A stretch of DNA of 13,462 nt. It comes from DATNBT01 sp964579765 (GTDB lineage: Bacteria; Acidobacteriota; Vicinamibacteria; Vicinamibacterales; CAVVIG01). The first letter of the stretch is position 1; each line of letters opens with the position of its first letter. This document shows, in pieces, positions 7,039-13,020 of the stretch. The translations under genes and the position numbers were made by a program. The stretch lies in the NCBI GenBank assembly GCA_964579765.1, contig CAZOIK010000330.1:1-13462 (forward strand), read 5' to 3'. The notes under the pieces were generated by a model, which was not told where the DNA came from, ran no database searches, and was given only the letters and a program-made list of their open reading frames with translations.

Positions 7039-7905
7039 ATGAGTAGCTCACAGGTGTTGCGGACAATATGCGGGGTCGGGCTCGGCGTCGCGATGTTCGC
7101 GTCGGCCGCCCAGGCTCAGCCTTTCGACAAGCGGACATACTTCACGTTCAGCGCGCCAGTTGCGCTGCCGGGAGTCACGCTGCCCGCGGGGCGCTACGAG
7201 TTCCGCATCGTGGACACGACCACGTCGCGCAAGGTCATACAGGTCTTGAGCGATGATGGAAAGAAGCCGTATGTGATGGCCAACACGATCAACGACACGA
7301 AGCTCTCGCCGGTGAACGACGCCACGGTCTCCTTCTATGAGACGCCGCGTGGCGCGCCCGCCGCCGTGAAGTCGTGGTGGTACCCCGGCGAGTCGATCGG
7401 GTATCAGTTCATCTATCCACGCTCGCAGGCGAAGCAGATCGCGAAAAACACCGGACAGTCGGTGCTGACGACGAAGGGAGACACGACGAAGGCGGAAGAG
7501 ACGAAAACGGCCGCGCTGTCGCGCGTGGACGCCAACGGCCGCGACACGGACGTGAACGCCCCTGACGCGGCCGCGAGCGCGGCCAGCAACACGTCGGCCT
7601 CGAACCGCGCGTCGGCGGCGAACAACGCCAGCTCGAGCGCATTCAGCCCGAGCACGTCGGTCGCCTCGAACGAGGCCGGGCGTACGCCGCCGCAGGCCTC
7701 GCGGTCGAATGCGGTCGGGACGTCGGGGGCATCGGCGTCGCAGAACAGCCAGAATACCGGCTCGAACCCGGCGAGCAGCACCAGCACCGCCGGCCGGACG
7801 ACGCTGCCGAAGACCGCCAGCACGCTGCCGTTCGTCGGTCTGATCGGTATGCTATCGGCGCTTGGATTCGTGGCGCTTCGGTACGGACAGTCGCTGCGCA
7901 GCTAG
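7039..7905 (+). CDS. Secreted acidobacterial-type protein with C-terminal LPKTA sorting signal (putative sortase substrate)
   Basis: 288 aa. Signal peptide 1-26 (hydrophobic core GVGLGVAMFASAAQA, cut before QPF). Residues 28-145 form a compact beta-rich domain (FDKRTYFTFSAPVALPGVTL; LPAGRYEFRIVDT; KSWWYPGESIGYQFIYP) of a kind I recall in many acidobacterial secreted proteins; its function is unknown. Residues about 155-255 are a Ser/Ala/Asn/Thr-rich, low-complexity stalk. The C-terminus has the three parts of a sortase signal: LPKTA (256-260), a hydrophobic stretch (263-280, PFVGLIGMLSALGFVAL) and Arg residues at 281 and 287. Two genes downstream lies a class D-like sortase, and this is the only visible protein in the window with such a tail. 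Inference: it is secreted, cut between Thr259 and Ala260 and joined to an envelope amine or another protein. A PEP-CTERM-like membrane tail is the alternative, but no exosortase is present here. Confidence 0.88.
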   Translation: MSSSQVLRTICGVGLGVAMFASAAQAQPFDKRTYFTFSAPVALPGVTLPAGRYEFRIVDTTTSRKVIQVLSDDGKKPYVMANTINDTKLSPVNDATVSFYETPRGAPAAVKSWWYPGESIGYQFIYPRSQAKQIAKNTGQSVLTTKGDTTKAEETKTAALSRVDANGRDTDVNAPDAAASAASNTSASNRASAANNASSSAFSPSTSVASNEAGRTPPQASRSNAVGTSGASASQNSQNTGSNPASSTSTAGRTTLPKTASTLPFVGLIGMLSALGFVALRYGQSLRS

Positions 7906-7913
7906 CGCGGCAC

Positions 7914-7918
7914 AAGGA
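7914..7918 (+). promoter_or_regulatory. Ribosome binding site that supports a TTG start
   Basis: AAGGA ends 7 nt before TTG 7926, within the run AAGGAAGGA (7914-7922). The TTG opens directly into a signal peptide, and no in-frame ATG precedes the conserved domain. This site therefore decides the unusual start codon of the VWA gene. Confidence 0.7.
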
Positions 7919-7925
7919 AGGACGT

Positions 7926-8849
7926 TTGTTCAGACTCGCCGGCGCCGGCGCGATCGCGCTCCTCGCACTGGGGACCCTCGCGCCGGCGCAGGATCAGCAG
8001 CCCGAGTTCAAGTCGCAGTCCGAACTCGTCGTGCTCCACGTGCTGGTCACCGACCGCGCAGGCGGCTACGTGTCGGGCCTCACGTCGGACGACTTCCGCG
8101 TGCTCGCGGATTCTCGTCCGCAGACGCCGATGTTCTTCCTCAACGAGGACGCACCCGTCACGGTCGGGCTGATTCTCGACAGCAGCGGGAGCATGCGCCG
8201 CGCGCGCGACCTCGTCATCGCCGCGTCCACAGAGTTCGTCAAGTCGTCGAACCCGAAAGACGAGGTCTTCGCTCTCGTGTTCGACGACGACGTGCGGCCC
8301 GTGCTCGCGGATCACACGTTCACCAGCAGTCCGGGCGTGCTCAGCGAGGCGCTCGCGACGGCGTTCAGGCCGGCCGGCCGCACCGCGCTCTACGACGCGG
8401 TCGTCGAGGGCTTGCGCTACGTGGCTGGAGGCAGCAGCGAGCGGCGGGTGCTCGTCGTCTTGAGCGACGGCGGCGACAACGCCAGCACCGCCACACTCAA
8501 AGACGTCACGACGCAGACCGCGGCCTCGAACGCGGTCATCTATTCGGTCGCGCTCGAAGACGAGTTCGACCCGGACGCCAACCCGAAGAAGCTCAAGCAG
8601 CTCTCCGAGATGAGCGGCGGCGACGCGTTCTCGCCGAAAGACGTGGACGGCGTGCAGAAGACGTTTCAGAGGATCGCGCGCGACATCCGCCACAGCTACA
8701 CGATCGGCTTCGAACCGGCCAATGTGTCGGCGTCGGGCTTTCATCGCATCCGCGTGGACGTGAAAGCGCCCGGCGGCCGCAAGCTGAGAGTGCACTCGCG
8801 CAAAGGATATTTGTCGGGACACGAGGATGGACAGCCGCTCGTCCGCTGA
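7926..8849 (+). CDS. Exported VWA-domain protein of the acidobacterial type (TIGR03436-like)
   Basis: 307 aa from a TTG start. Signal peptide 1-21 (LAGAGAIALLALGTLAPA, cut near AQDQQ). Residues 28-76 form the conserved lead-in strand region (SELVVLHVLVTDRAGGYVSGLTSDDFRV). The VWA domain spans 77-260 and carries a complete metal-ion-dependent adhesion site: DSSGS (Asp85, Ser87, Ser89), Thr153 (GRTALYDAV) and Asp181 (LSDGGDN). The layout matches the 'VWFA-related acidobacterial domain' family. VWA domains of this type bind protein ligands through a divalent metal. The C-terminus (GYLSGHEDGQPLVR) has no LPxT motif or hydrophobic anchor, so the protein is probably soluble in the periplasm or secreted and not itself a sortase substrate. 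It begins 20 nt after the LPKTA protein and overlaps the sortase by 23 bp, so the three genes are most likely one operon. Confidence 0.93.
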   Translation: MFRLAGAGAIALLALGTLAPAQDQQPEFKSQSELVVLHVLVTDRAGGYVSGLTSDDFRVLADSRPQTPMFFLNEDAPVTVGLILDSSGSMRRARDLVIAASTEFVKSSNPKDEVFALVFDDDVRPVLADHTFTSSPGVLSEALATAFRPAGRTALYDAVVEGLRYVAGGSSERRVLVVLSDGGDNASTATLKDVTTQTAASNAVIYSVALEDEFDPDANPKKLKQLSEMSGGDAFSPKDVDGVQKTFQRIARDIRHSYTIGFEPANVSASGFHRIRVDVKAPGGRKLRVHSRKGYLSGHEDGQPLVR

Positions 8850-9447
8850 CGGGCCGGCCGCGGCCCACGTCGCTCTGTGGCGGCGCGCGCTCGAAGGCGC
8901 GCTGCTGACGGTCGCAGTGATCTGCCTCTCGTGGTACGGCTGGCGTACGTACGAGATACATCGCGATCAGGCGACGTGGACGGCCGAAGTGCACCAGGCC
9001 CTGGCCTCAGCCGCGCACCCGTCCGGCGCGGACGTCGCTCTGCCGGCCACTCCACCGGCGGACGGGATTATCGGCGAGCTGGACATCCCGCGGCTGCACC
9101 TCTCGGCGCCCGTGAAGGTCGGCGACGACGACAGCGTGCTCGACTCGTCGGTCGGGTACCTGCCGGACACGCCGCTGCCGTGGATGCCCGGCAACAGCGC
9201 GCTCGCCGCGCACCGCGACCGGCTGTTCCGTCCGCTGGAGCACATCCGCACGGGCGACGCGATCACGCTGGCGACGCCGCACGGCCAGCTGCACTACCGC
9301 GTGCTCAAGACGTTCATCGTGGATCCCGACGACGTGTGGGTGTTGAAGCCGCTCCCGGACGTCAACCTGACGCTCATCACCTGCTATCCCTTCTACTTTG
9401 TGGGCCACGCGCCGCATCGCTTCATCGTGCAGGCGAAAAAAATGTAG
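8827..9447 (+). CDS. Class D-like sortase (membrane-anchored cysteine transpeptidase)
   Basis: 206 aa. One N-terminal membrane segment (about 21-39, ALEGALLTVAVICLSWYGW) after a basic/polar lead, so the catalytic domain faces the periplasm. The domain (about 79-203) begins DGIIGELDIPRL and has the full sortase triad: His129 (ALAAHRD), Cys186 (TLITCYPFYF) and Arg198 (HRFIVQ). The segment VDPDDVWVLKPLPDVNLTL (165-183) is typical of class D and related Gram-negative sortases, which cut an LPxT(G/A) motif and transfer the Thr to an amine. Size and single N-terminal anchor are normal for the class. ATG 8827 lies inside the end of the VWA gene in another frame (23-bp overlap), indicating coupled translation; GGGA at 8816-8819 is a possible binding site. 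Its probable substrate is the LPKTA protein two genes upstream. Confidence 0.95.
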   Translation: MDSRSSADGPAAAHVALWRRALEGALLTVAVICLSWYGWRTYEIHRDQATWTAEVHQALASAAHPSGADVALPATPPADGIIGELDIPRLHLSAPVKVGDDDSVLDSSVGYLPDTPLPWMPGNSALAAHRDRLFRPLEHIRTGDAITLATPHGQLHYRVLKTFIVDPDDVWVLKPLPDVNLTLITCYPFYFVGHAPHRFIVQAKKM

Positions 9448-9450
9448 ACT
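9421..9450 (+). promoter_or_regulatory. Candidate promoter giving a leaderless aldose-epimerase transcript
   Basis: TTCATC (9421-9426), an 18-bp spacer, and TAGACT (9445-9450), preceded directly by TG. The -10 box ends 9 nt before ATG 9460, and there is no ribosome binding site in between, so a transcript would start at or very near the ATG. The -10 overlaps the sortase stop codon. Read-through from the sortase operon is the alternative. Confidence 0.35.
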
Positions 9451-9459
9451 GACGCCGCC

Positions 9460-10473
9460 ATGGCGTTGGCCCTCATCATGTCGCTCGCACTCGCCGGCGG
9501 CCGCTACAACGTCGTCTCGACGCCGGAGCGGGTCTCGCTCGTCGATCGGTCCACCGACATCGTCGTGTCGATCGCTCCCGCCGTCGGCAACATCGCGTTC
9601 TCGATGAAGGTCAAGGGGCACGAGATTCTGTGGTGGCCGTTTGCCTCGGTCGGCGACTTCAAGGCGCGTCCGCAGATGAGCGGCATTCCGTTTCTGGCGC
9701 CGTGGGCGAACCGGCTCGACGAGGAGGCGTTCTATGCCAACGGCCGGCGCCACCCGTTCGACATGACGCTCGGCAACGTGCGCGGGCCGATTCCGATTCA
9801 CGGCTTCGTGACGACCACCGACAAGTGGCGTGTCGTCGAAGCGCGGGCGGACGGGCACGCGGCCTGGGTGACGAGCCGCCTCGAGTTCTCGCGCGAGCCG
9901 TCGTGGATGACACAGTGGCCCTTCGCCCACACGATCGAGATCACGTACCGTCTGAGCGAGGGCGTGCTCGAGGTCGCGACCTCTATCGCGAACATGGCGG
10001 ACGAGCCGATGCCGATTGCCGTCGGCTTCCATCCGTACTTCCAGCTGACCGATGTGCCGCGCGACGACTGGACGATCGCGGTGGGCGCGCGCACGCACTG
10101 GCTCCTCGCGGACACCAAAGTGCCGACCGGTCAGACCGAGCCCGTCGAGCGCGTGTTTCCGGATCGGCGCGCCGCGGCGCTTCGCGACTACGACCTGGAC
10201 GACGTCTTCGGCGATCTCGAACGCGACGCGCGCGGGCGGGCGTCGTTCTCGGTGAGGGGAGGTTCGCAGCGCATCGACGTGGCGTTCGGACCCCGCTACC
10301 GGGCCGCCGTCGTGTGGGCGCCGAAGGGACGGCCGTTCGTCTGCATCGAGCCGATGGCTGGCATCACCGACGCGATGAACCTCGCGCAGCGCGGCCTCTA
10401 CAAGGAGCTGCAGTCGGTCGCGCCCGGCGCGACGTGGCGCGAGAGCTTCTGGATCACCGCGACGGGTTCGTAG
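9460..10473 (+). CDS. Aldose 1-epimerase (mutarotase) family protein
   Basis: 337 aa. Galactose-mutarotase-like beta-sandwich starting near residue 20, with SMKVKGHEILWWPF (48-61), IPFLAPWANRL (76-86), IPIHGFV (111-117, His114), VGFHPYF (188-194, His191) and CIEPMAGITDAMN (295-307, Glu297). The two His and the Glu correspond to the residues that protonate, deprotonate and open the sugar ring in this family, so the protein is probably active in interconverting sugar anomers or a related carbohydrate. Residues 1-13 (MALALIMSLALAG) are hydrophobic but lack a positive n-region, so export is possible but uncertain; M7 is an alternative start. It lies 12 bp after the sortase and upstream of a PQQ sugar-dehydrogenase-like gene, which suggests a link with sugar oxidation. 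Confidence 0.9.
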   Translation: MALALIMSLALAGGRYNVVSTPERVSLVDRSTDIVVSIAPAVGNIAFSMKVKGHEILWWPFASVGDFKARPQMSGIPFLAPWANRLDEEAFYANGRRHPFDMTLGNVRGPIPIHGFVTTTDKWRVVEARADGHAAWVTSRLEFSREPSWMTQWPFAHTIEITYRLSEGVLEVATSIANMADEPMPIAVGFHPYFQLTDVPRDDWTIAVGARTHWLLADTKVPTGQTEPVERVFPDRRAAALRDYDLDDVFGDLERDARGRASFSVRGGSQRIDVAFGPRYRAAVVWAPKGRPFVCIEPMAGITDAMNLAQRGLYKELQSVAPGATWRESFWITATGS

Positions 10474-10476
10474 CGC

Positions 10477-10512
10477 GGCCCTTTCAGGGCCCGTCCACGG
10501 GGCTGAACGCCC
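10477..10512. terminator. Two adjacent GC hairpins, possible terminator or REP-like palindrome
   Basis: Four bases after the aldose-epimerase stop, GGCCCT (10477-10482) pairs perfectly with AGGGCC (10486-10491) across a TTC loop. Next, GGGC (10500-10503) pairs with GCCC (10509-10512) across TGAAC. No T-run follows, so an intrinsic terminator would be atypical. The two-hairpin form with a shared C/G-rich joint resembles intergenic palindromic repeats. It separates the epimerase from the promoter of the next gene. Confidence 0.45.
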
Positions 10513-10529
10513 GCTCTCCAGATCACGAT

Positions 10530-10538
10530 TGCTATACT
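10530..10538 (+). promoter_or_regulatory. Extended -10 promoter of the sugar-dehydrogenase-like gene
   Basis: TGCTATACT contains the extended motif TG-N before TATACT (10533-10538), which differs from TATAAT at one position. No good -35 hexamer is seen at 16-18 bp, as is common for extended -10 promoters. Transcription would start near 10545, giving a leader of about 18 nt that contains only the ribosome binding site. Confidence 0.55.
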
Positions 10539-10549
10539 GTGCGCCTCCG

Positions 10550-10556
10550 AGGAGGT
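10550..10556 (+). promoter_or_regulatory. Strong ribosome binding site fixing a GTG start
   Basis: AGGAGGT ends 6 nt before GTG 10563 and matches the anti-Shine-Dalgarno sequence perfectly. It decides the start of the sugar-dehydrogenase-like gene, whose frame is otherwise open for more than 900 bp upstream. Confidence 0.85.
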
Positions 10557-10562
10557 CTGATC

Positions 10563-11819
10563 GTGATCACCCACCGGTGGACAGCTCCGCTCGCGCTGAT
10601 GCTTGCCGTCGCCGCGGGCTCCTACGTCGGCGTCGCGCAGCACAAAGTCGATCTGATGCCGGGCGGCCTCGGCATCCCCGTCGCGCCACGCGGGCTCTGG
10701 CCGAACGGTACCGGCAAGAAGCTGCCGACGCGCCCGCTGGTCTACGACACGGCCGAAGGCCAGCGCATCCACGTCGCCGTCGTCACCCGGGCGCTCGCCT
10801 TTCCGTGGAGCCTTGCGTTTCTCCCGAACGGCGACATGCTCGTGACCGAGCGCGCGGGCCGGCTGCGGCTCATCCACAGCGGCGTGCTCGATCCAAAGCC
10901 GATTCCCGGCGCGCCCGCAGCGCGCAACGTCGGCGTGTCCGGCGAGCCGGGCGCGGTCCACGGCTACATGGACATCGCGCTGCATCCTGATTTCTCGAGC
11001 AACCATCTCGTCTATCTGACGTACACGAAGCCGATCGACGCGAAGACGCAGGTGACCGCGATCGCCAGGATGAAACTCGAGCACAACGCCATTGTCGAGT
11101 CGAAGGACATCTTCAGCGGCGACATCGGCACCTCGCGAATCGCGTTCGGCCGAGACGGCAAGCTCTACGTCACGACGGTTGCCGTCGGCGGCGACGGCGC
11201 GCAGCACCTGAACGACGTGGGCGGCAAGGTGCTCCGCCTCAACGACGACGGCAGCGTGCCGAAGGACAACCCGTTCATCGGCAAGGTGAAGGGTGCGCGG
11301 CCGGAGATCTTTACGCTCGGCCACCGCAGCTCGCTCGGACTCGCGGTCAACCCGACGACCGGCGAGATGTGGCTGAACGAGAACGGCCCGAACGGCGGCG
11401 ACGAAATCAACGTCCTCAAGCCGGGCGCCAACTACGGCTGGCCGATCGTCAGCCTCGGACGGACGTACCCCGGTCCGTGGCAGCAGGGGCACGGGCCGAC
11501 CCACGAAGGCTTCGAGCCGCCAATCGTCTACTGGACGCCGTCGATCGCCGTCTCCGGCATGGCGTTCTACACGGGCGACAAGCTGTCGAAGTGGAAGGGC
11601 GACGTGTTCGTCGGCTCGCTGCGCACGGGCGAGATTCCGGGCACGGGCCATCTCGAACGTATTCTCTTCAACGACAAGTGGGAAGAGCTCCGCCGCGAGT
11701 CGCTGCTGGCCGATCTCGGTCAGCGCATCCGCGACGTGCGTCAGGGGCCGGACGGCTGTCTCTATCTCGTGACCGACATGCAGGAAGGCGCCGTGCTGCG
11801 CATCGAGCCGGCGCAGTAG
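10563..11819 (+). CDS. Exported PQQ-dependent sugar dehydrogenase-like beta-propeller (GSDH family), atypical active site
   Basis: 418 aa from GTG. Signal peptide 1-25 (TAPLALMLAVAAGSYVGVA). The six-bladed glucose/sorbosone dehydrogenase fold is shown by FPWSLAFLPNGDMLVTERAGRL (80-101), MDIALHPDFSSN (136-147), SRIAFGRDGKLYVTT (191-205), GKVLRLNDDGSVPKDNPF (221-238), NENGPNGGDEINVL (272-285) and PGANYGWP (287-294). Typical members oxidise aldoses in the periplasm using PQQ and calcium. Odd points: the HxxxR motif that holds the catalytic His (His144 in the Acinetobacter enzyme) reads IGTSR here, with Ile188 in the His position, and the GHRN motif that contacts PQQ reads GHRS (Ser256). The protein may be a non-canonical oxidase or a non-catalytic propeller. 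It has its own promoter and a strong binding site. Confidence 0.85.
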   Translation: MITHRWTAPLALMLAVAAGSYVGVAQHKVDLMPGGLGIPVAPRGLWPNGTGKKLPTRPLVYDTAEGQRIHVAVVTRALAFPWSLAFLPNGDMLVTERAGRLRLIHSGVLDPKPIPGAPAARNVGVSGEPGAVHGYMDIALHPDFSSNHLVYLTYTKPIDAKTQVTAIARMKLEHNAIVESKDIFSGDIGTSRIAFGRDGKLYVTTVAVGGDGAQHLNDVGGKVLRLNDDGSVPKDNPFIGKVKGARPEIFTLGHRSSLGLAVNPTTGEMWLNENGPNGGDEINVLKPGANYGWPIVSLGRTYPGPWQQGHGPTHEGFEPPIVYWTPSIAVSGMAFYTGDKLSKWKGDVFVGSLRTGEIPGTGHLERILFNDKWEELRRESLLADLGQRIRDVRQGPDGCLYLVTDMQEGAVLRIEPAQ

Positions 11820-11834
11820 GAGCGACACGCGCGC

Positions 11835-12965
11835 ATGCCATACGCCGCCATCGTCGGCTGGGGTGAAGGTTTGCCTCCGGCCGTTCTCTCGAACGACGAC
11901 CTCGCCACGTTTCTCGACACGTCGGACGAGTGGATTACCACGCGCACGGGGATGAAGGAACGCCGCATCTCGCACGTCTCGGCGATCGAGATGGCGACGG
12001 TCGCCTCGGCGCGCGCACTCGCGTGCGCCGGCCTTGCCGCCGCCGACGTGGACCTCATCGTCTACGGCGGCTGCTCGAACGACGAGGCCGTGCCCAACAG
12101 CGCGTCGGGGGTCCAGGTGGCGCTCGGCGCCACGCGCGCCGCCGCCATGGATCTCAACACCGCCTGCACGAGCTTCATCTACGGCCTGTCGGCGGCGACC
12201 GCCATGATTCAGAACGGCACCATCCGCACGGCTGTCGTCATCGGCGTGGAGCTCATCTCGCGCTACATGGACTGGAACAACCGCAACGTCGCGGTCCTCT
12301 TCGGCGACGGCGCGGCGGCGGTGGTGGTGCAGGCCTCCGACCGCGCGGAAGGCGTGATGGCCTCGATGCTCGGCTGCGACGCGCAGGCGCGCGACGTGCT
12401 CCGCGTGCGCGGCATCGGCTGCGCGTATGCGGGACGCGGCGTTACGTTCGGCGACACCGTCTGGGACTTCGACGGCCAGGCCATCTTCAAGCGCGCGGTC
12501 AAAGGCATGAGCGAGGCGTGCGCGCGCGTCATGCGGCAGGCCGGTGTCGCGGCCGATGCTATTGACCTCGTGATTCCACATCAGGCCAACCTGCGCATCA
12601 TCGAAGCGGTCGCGAAAAACGCCGGCGTCCCGATGGATCGTGTCGTCGTCACGGTACAGAAGTACGGGAACATGAGCGCAGCCACCGTCCCTGTCGGGCT
12701 GGTGGACGCGCTGACGGCCGGCCGCGTCCGCCCGGGATCGCTCCTGCTGATGCCCGGCTTCGGCGGCGGGCTCACCTACGGCGCGCTGCTCGTGCGCTGG
12801 GGCGCTCGCGTGACGCCGCTCGCCACCTCCGCCGTGGACTTCCCGCCGAACACACGCACAGCGCTCGAGATGGTCAACGCCATCCGTGCCGATCAGGATC
12901 CGCACGGACGATCCGCAGCCGGGCTGTCGGCGCCCGTCTTCATCGAGGCGCTCATCCAGAGCTGA
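11835..12965 (+). CDS. fabH: 3-oxoacyl-ACP synthase III (FabH type) with C-terminal extension
   Basis: 376 aa. Thiolase-fold condensing enzyme joining an acyl-CoA starter with malonyl-ACP. N-terminal DEWITTRTGMKERRI (31-45) is a FabH hallmark. The catalytic triad is complete: Cys111 (LNTACTSFIYG), His249 (IPHQANLRII) and Asn279 (KYGNMSAATVP). The usual C-terminal end (GGGLTYGALLVRWG) is reached at 323, and about 50 more residues follow, polar to acidic and without a recognised domain. No other fatty-acid synthesis genes (fabD, fabG, acpP, plsX) lie alongside, so this is probably an accessory KAS III that primes a special or branched acyl chain, or serves a secondary pathway. ATG 11835 lies 15 bp after the previous stop; AGGAG (11818-11822) overlaps that stop, with a rather long 12-nt spacer. 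Confidence 0.93.
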   Translation: MPYAAIVGWGEGLPPAVLSNDDLATFLDTSDEWITTRTGMKERRISHVSAIEMATVASARALACAGLAAADVDLIVYGGCSNDEAVPNSASGVQVALGATRAAAMDLNTACTSFIYGLSAATAMIQNGTIRTAVVIGVELISRYMDWNNRNVAVLFGDGAAAVVVQASDRAEGVMASMLGCDAQARDVLRVRGIGCAYAGRGVTFGDTVWDFDGQAIFKRAVKGMSEACARVMRQAGVAADAIDLVIPHQANLRIIEAVAKNAGVPMDRVVVTVQKYGNMSAATVPVGLVDALTAGRVRPGSLLLMPGFGGGLTYGALLVRWGARVTPLATSAVDFPPNTRTALEMVNAIRADQDPHGRSAAGLSAPVFIEALIQS

Positions 12966-12989
12966 CACGCGCGCCGCATGGCCGCAACC

Positions 12990-13016
12990 TTGCTACCTCC
13001 TCTCGTGAGGTAGCAG
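12990..13016 (+). promoter_or_regulatory. Hairpin covering the ribosome binding site of the downstream stress-protein gene
   Basis: TTGCTACCTC (12990-12999) pairs with GAGGTAGCAG (13007-13016) across a 7-nt loop (CTCTCGT): nine Watson-Crick pairs plus one T-G pair. The right arm contains GAGGT (13007-13011), the only Shine-Dalgarno-like sequence 9-10 nt before ATG 13021, so the folded RNA would hide it. No T-run follows, which argues against a plain intrinsic terminator for fabH, although that role is not excluded. Confidence 0.6.
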
Positions 13017-13020
13017 GGCA

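Noticed and set aside
8800..8849. VWA protein as a second sortase substrate
   Set aside because: Its C-terminus has no LPxT-like motif, no hydrophobic segment and no basic tail.
9630..10562. Upstream open extension of the sugar-dehydrogenase-like frame
   Set aside because: It overlaps the aldose epimerase in another frame. A perfect binding site and a signal peptide place the start at GTG 10563.
10398..12968. 856-aa open frame on the minus strand
   Set aside because: It lies fully antisense to three genes with clear conserved motifs, is dominated by Arg, Ala, His and Asp, and shows no recognisable domain. Long antisense frames are expected at this GC content.
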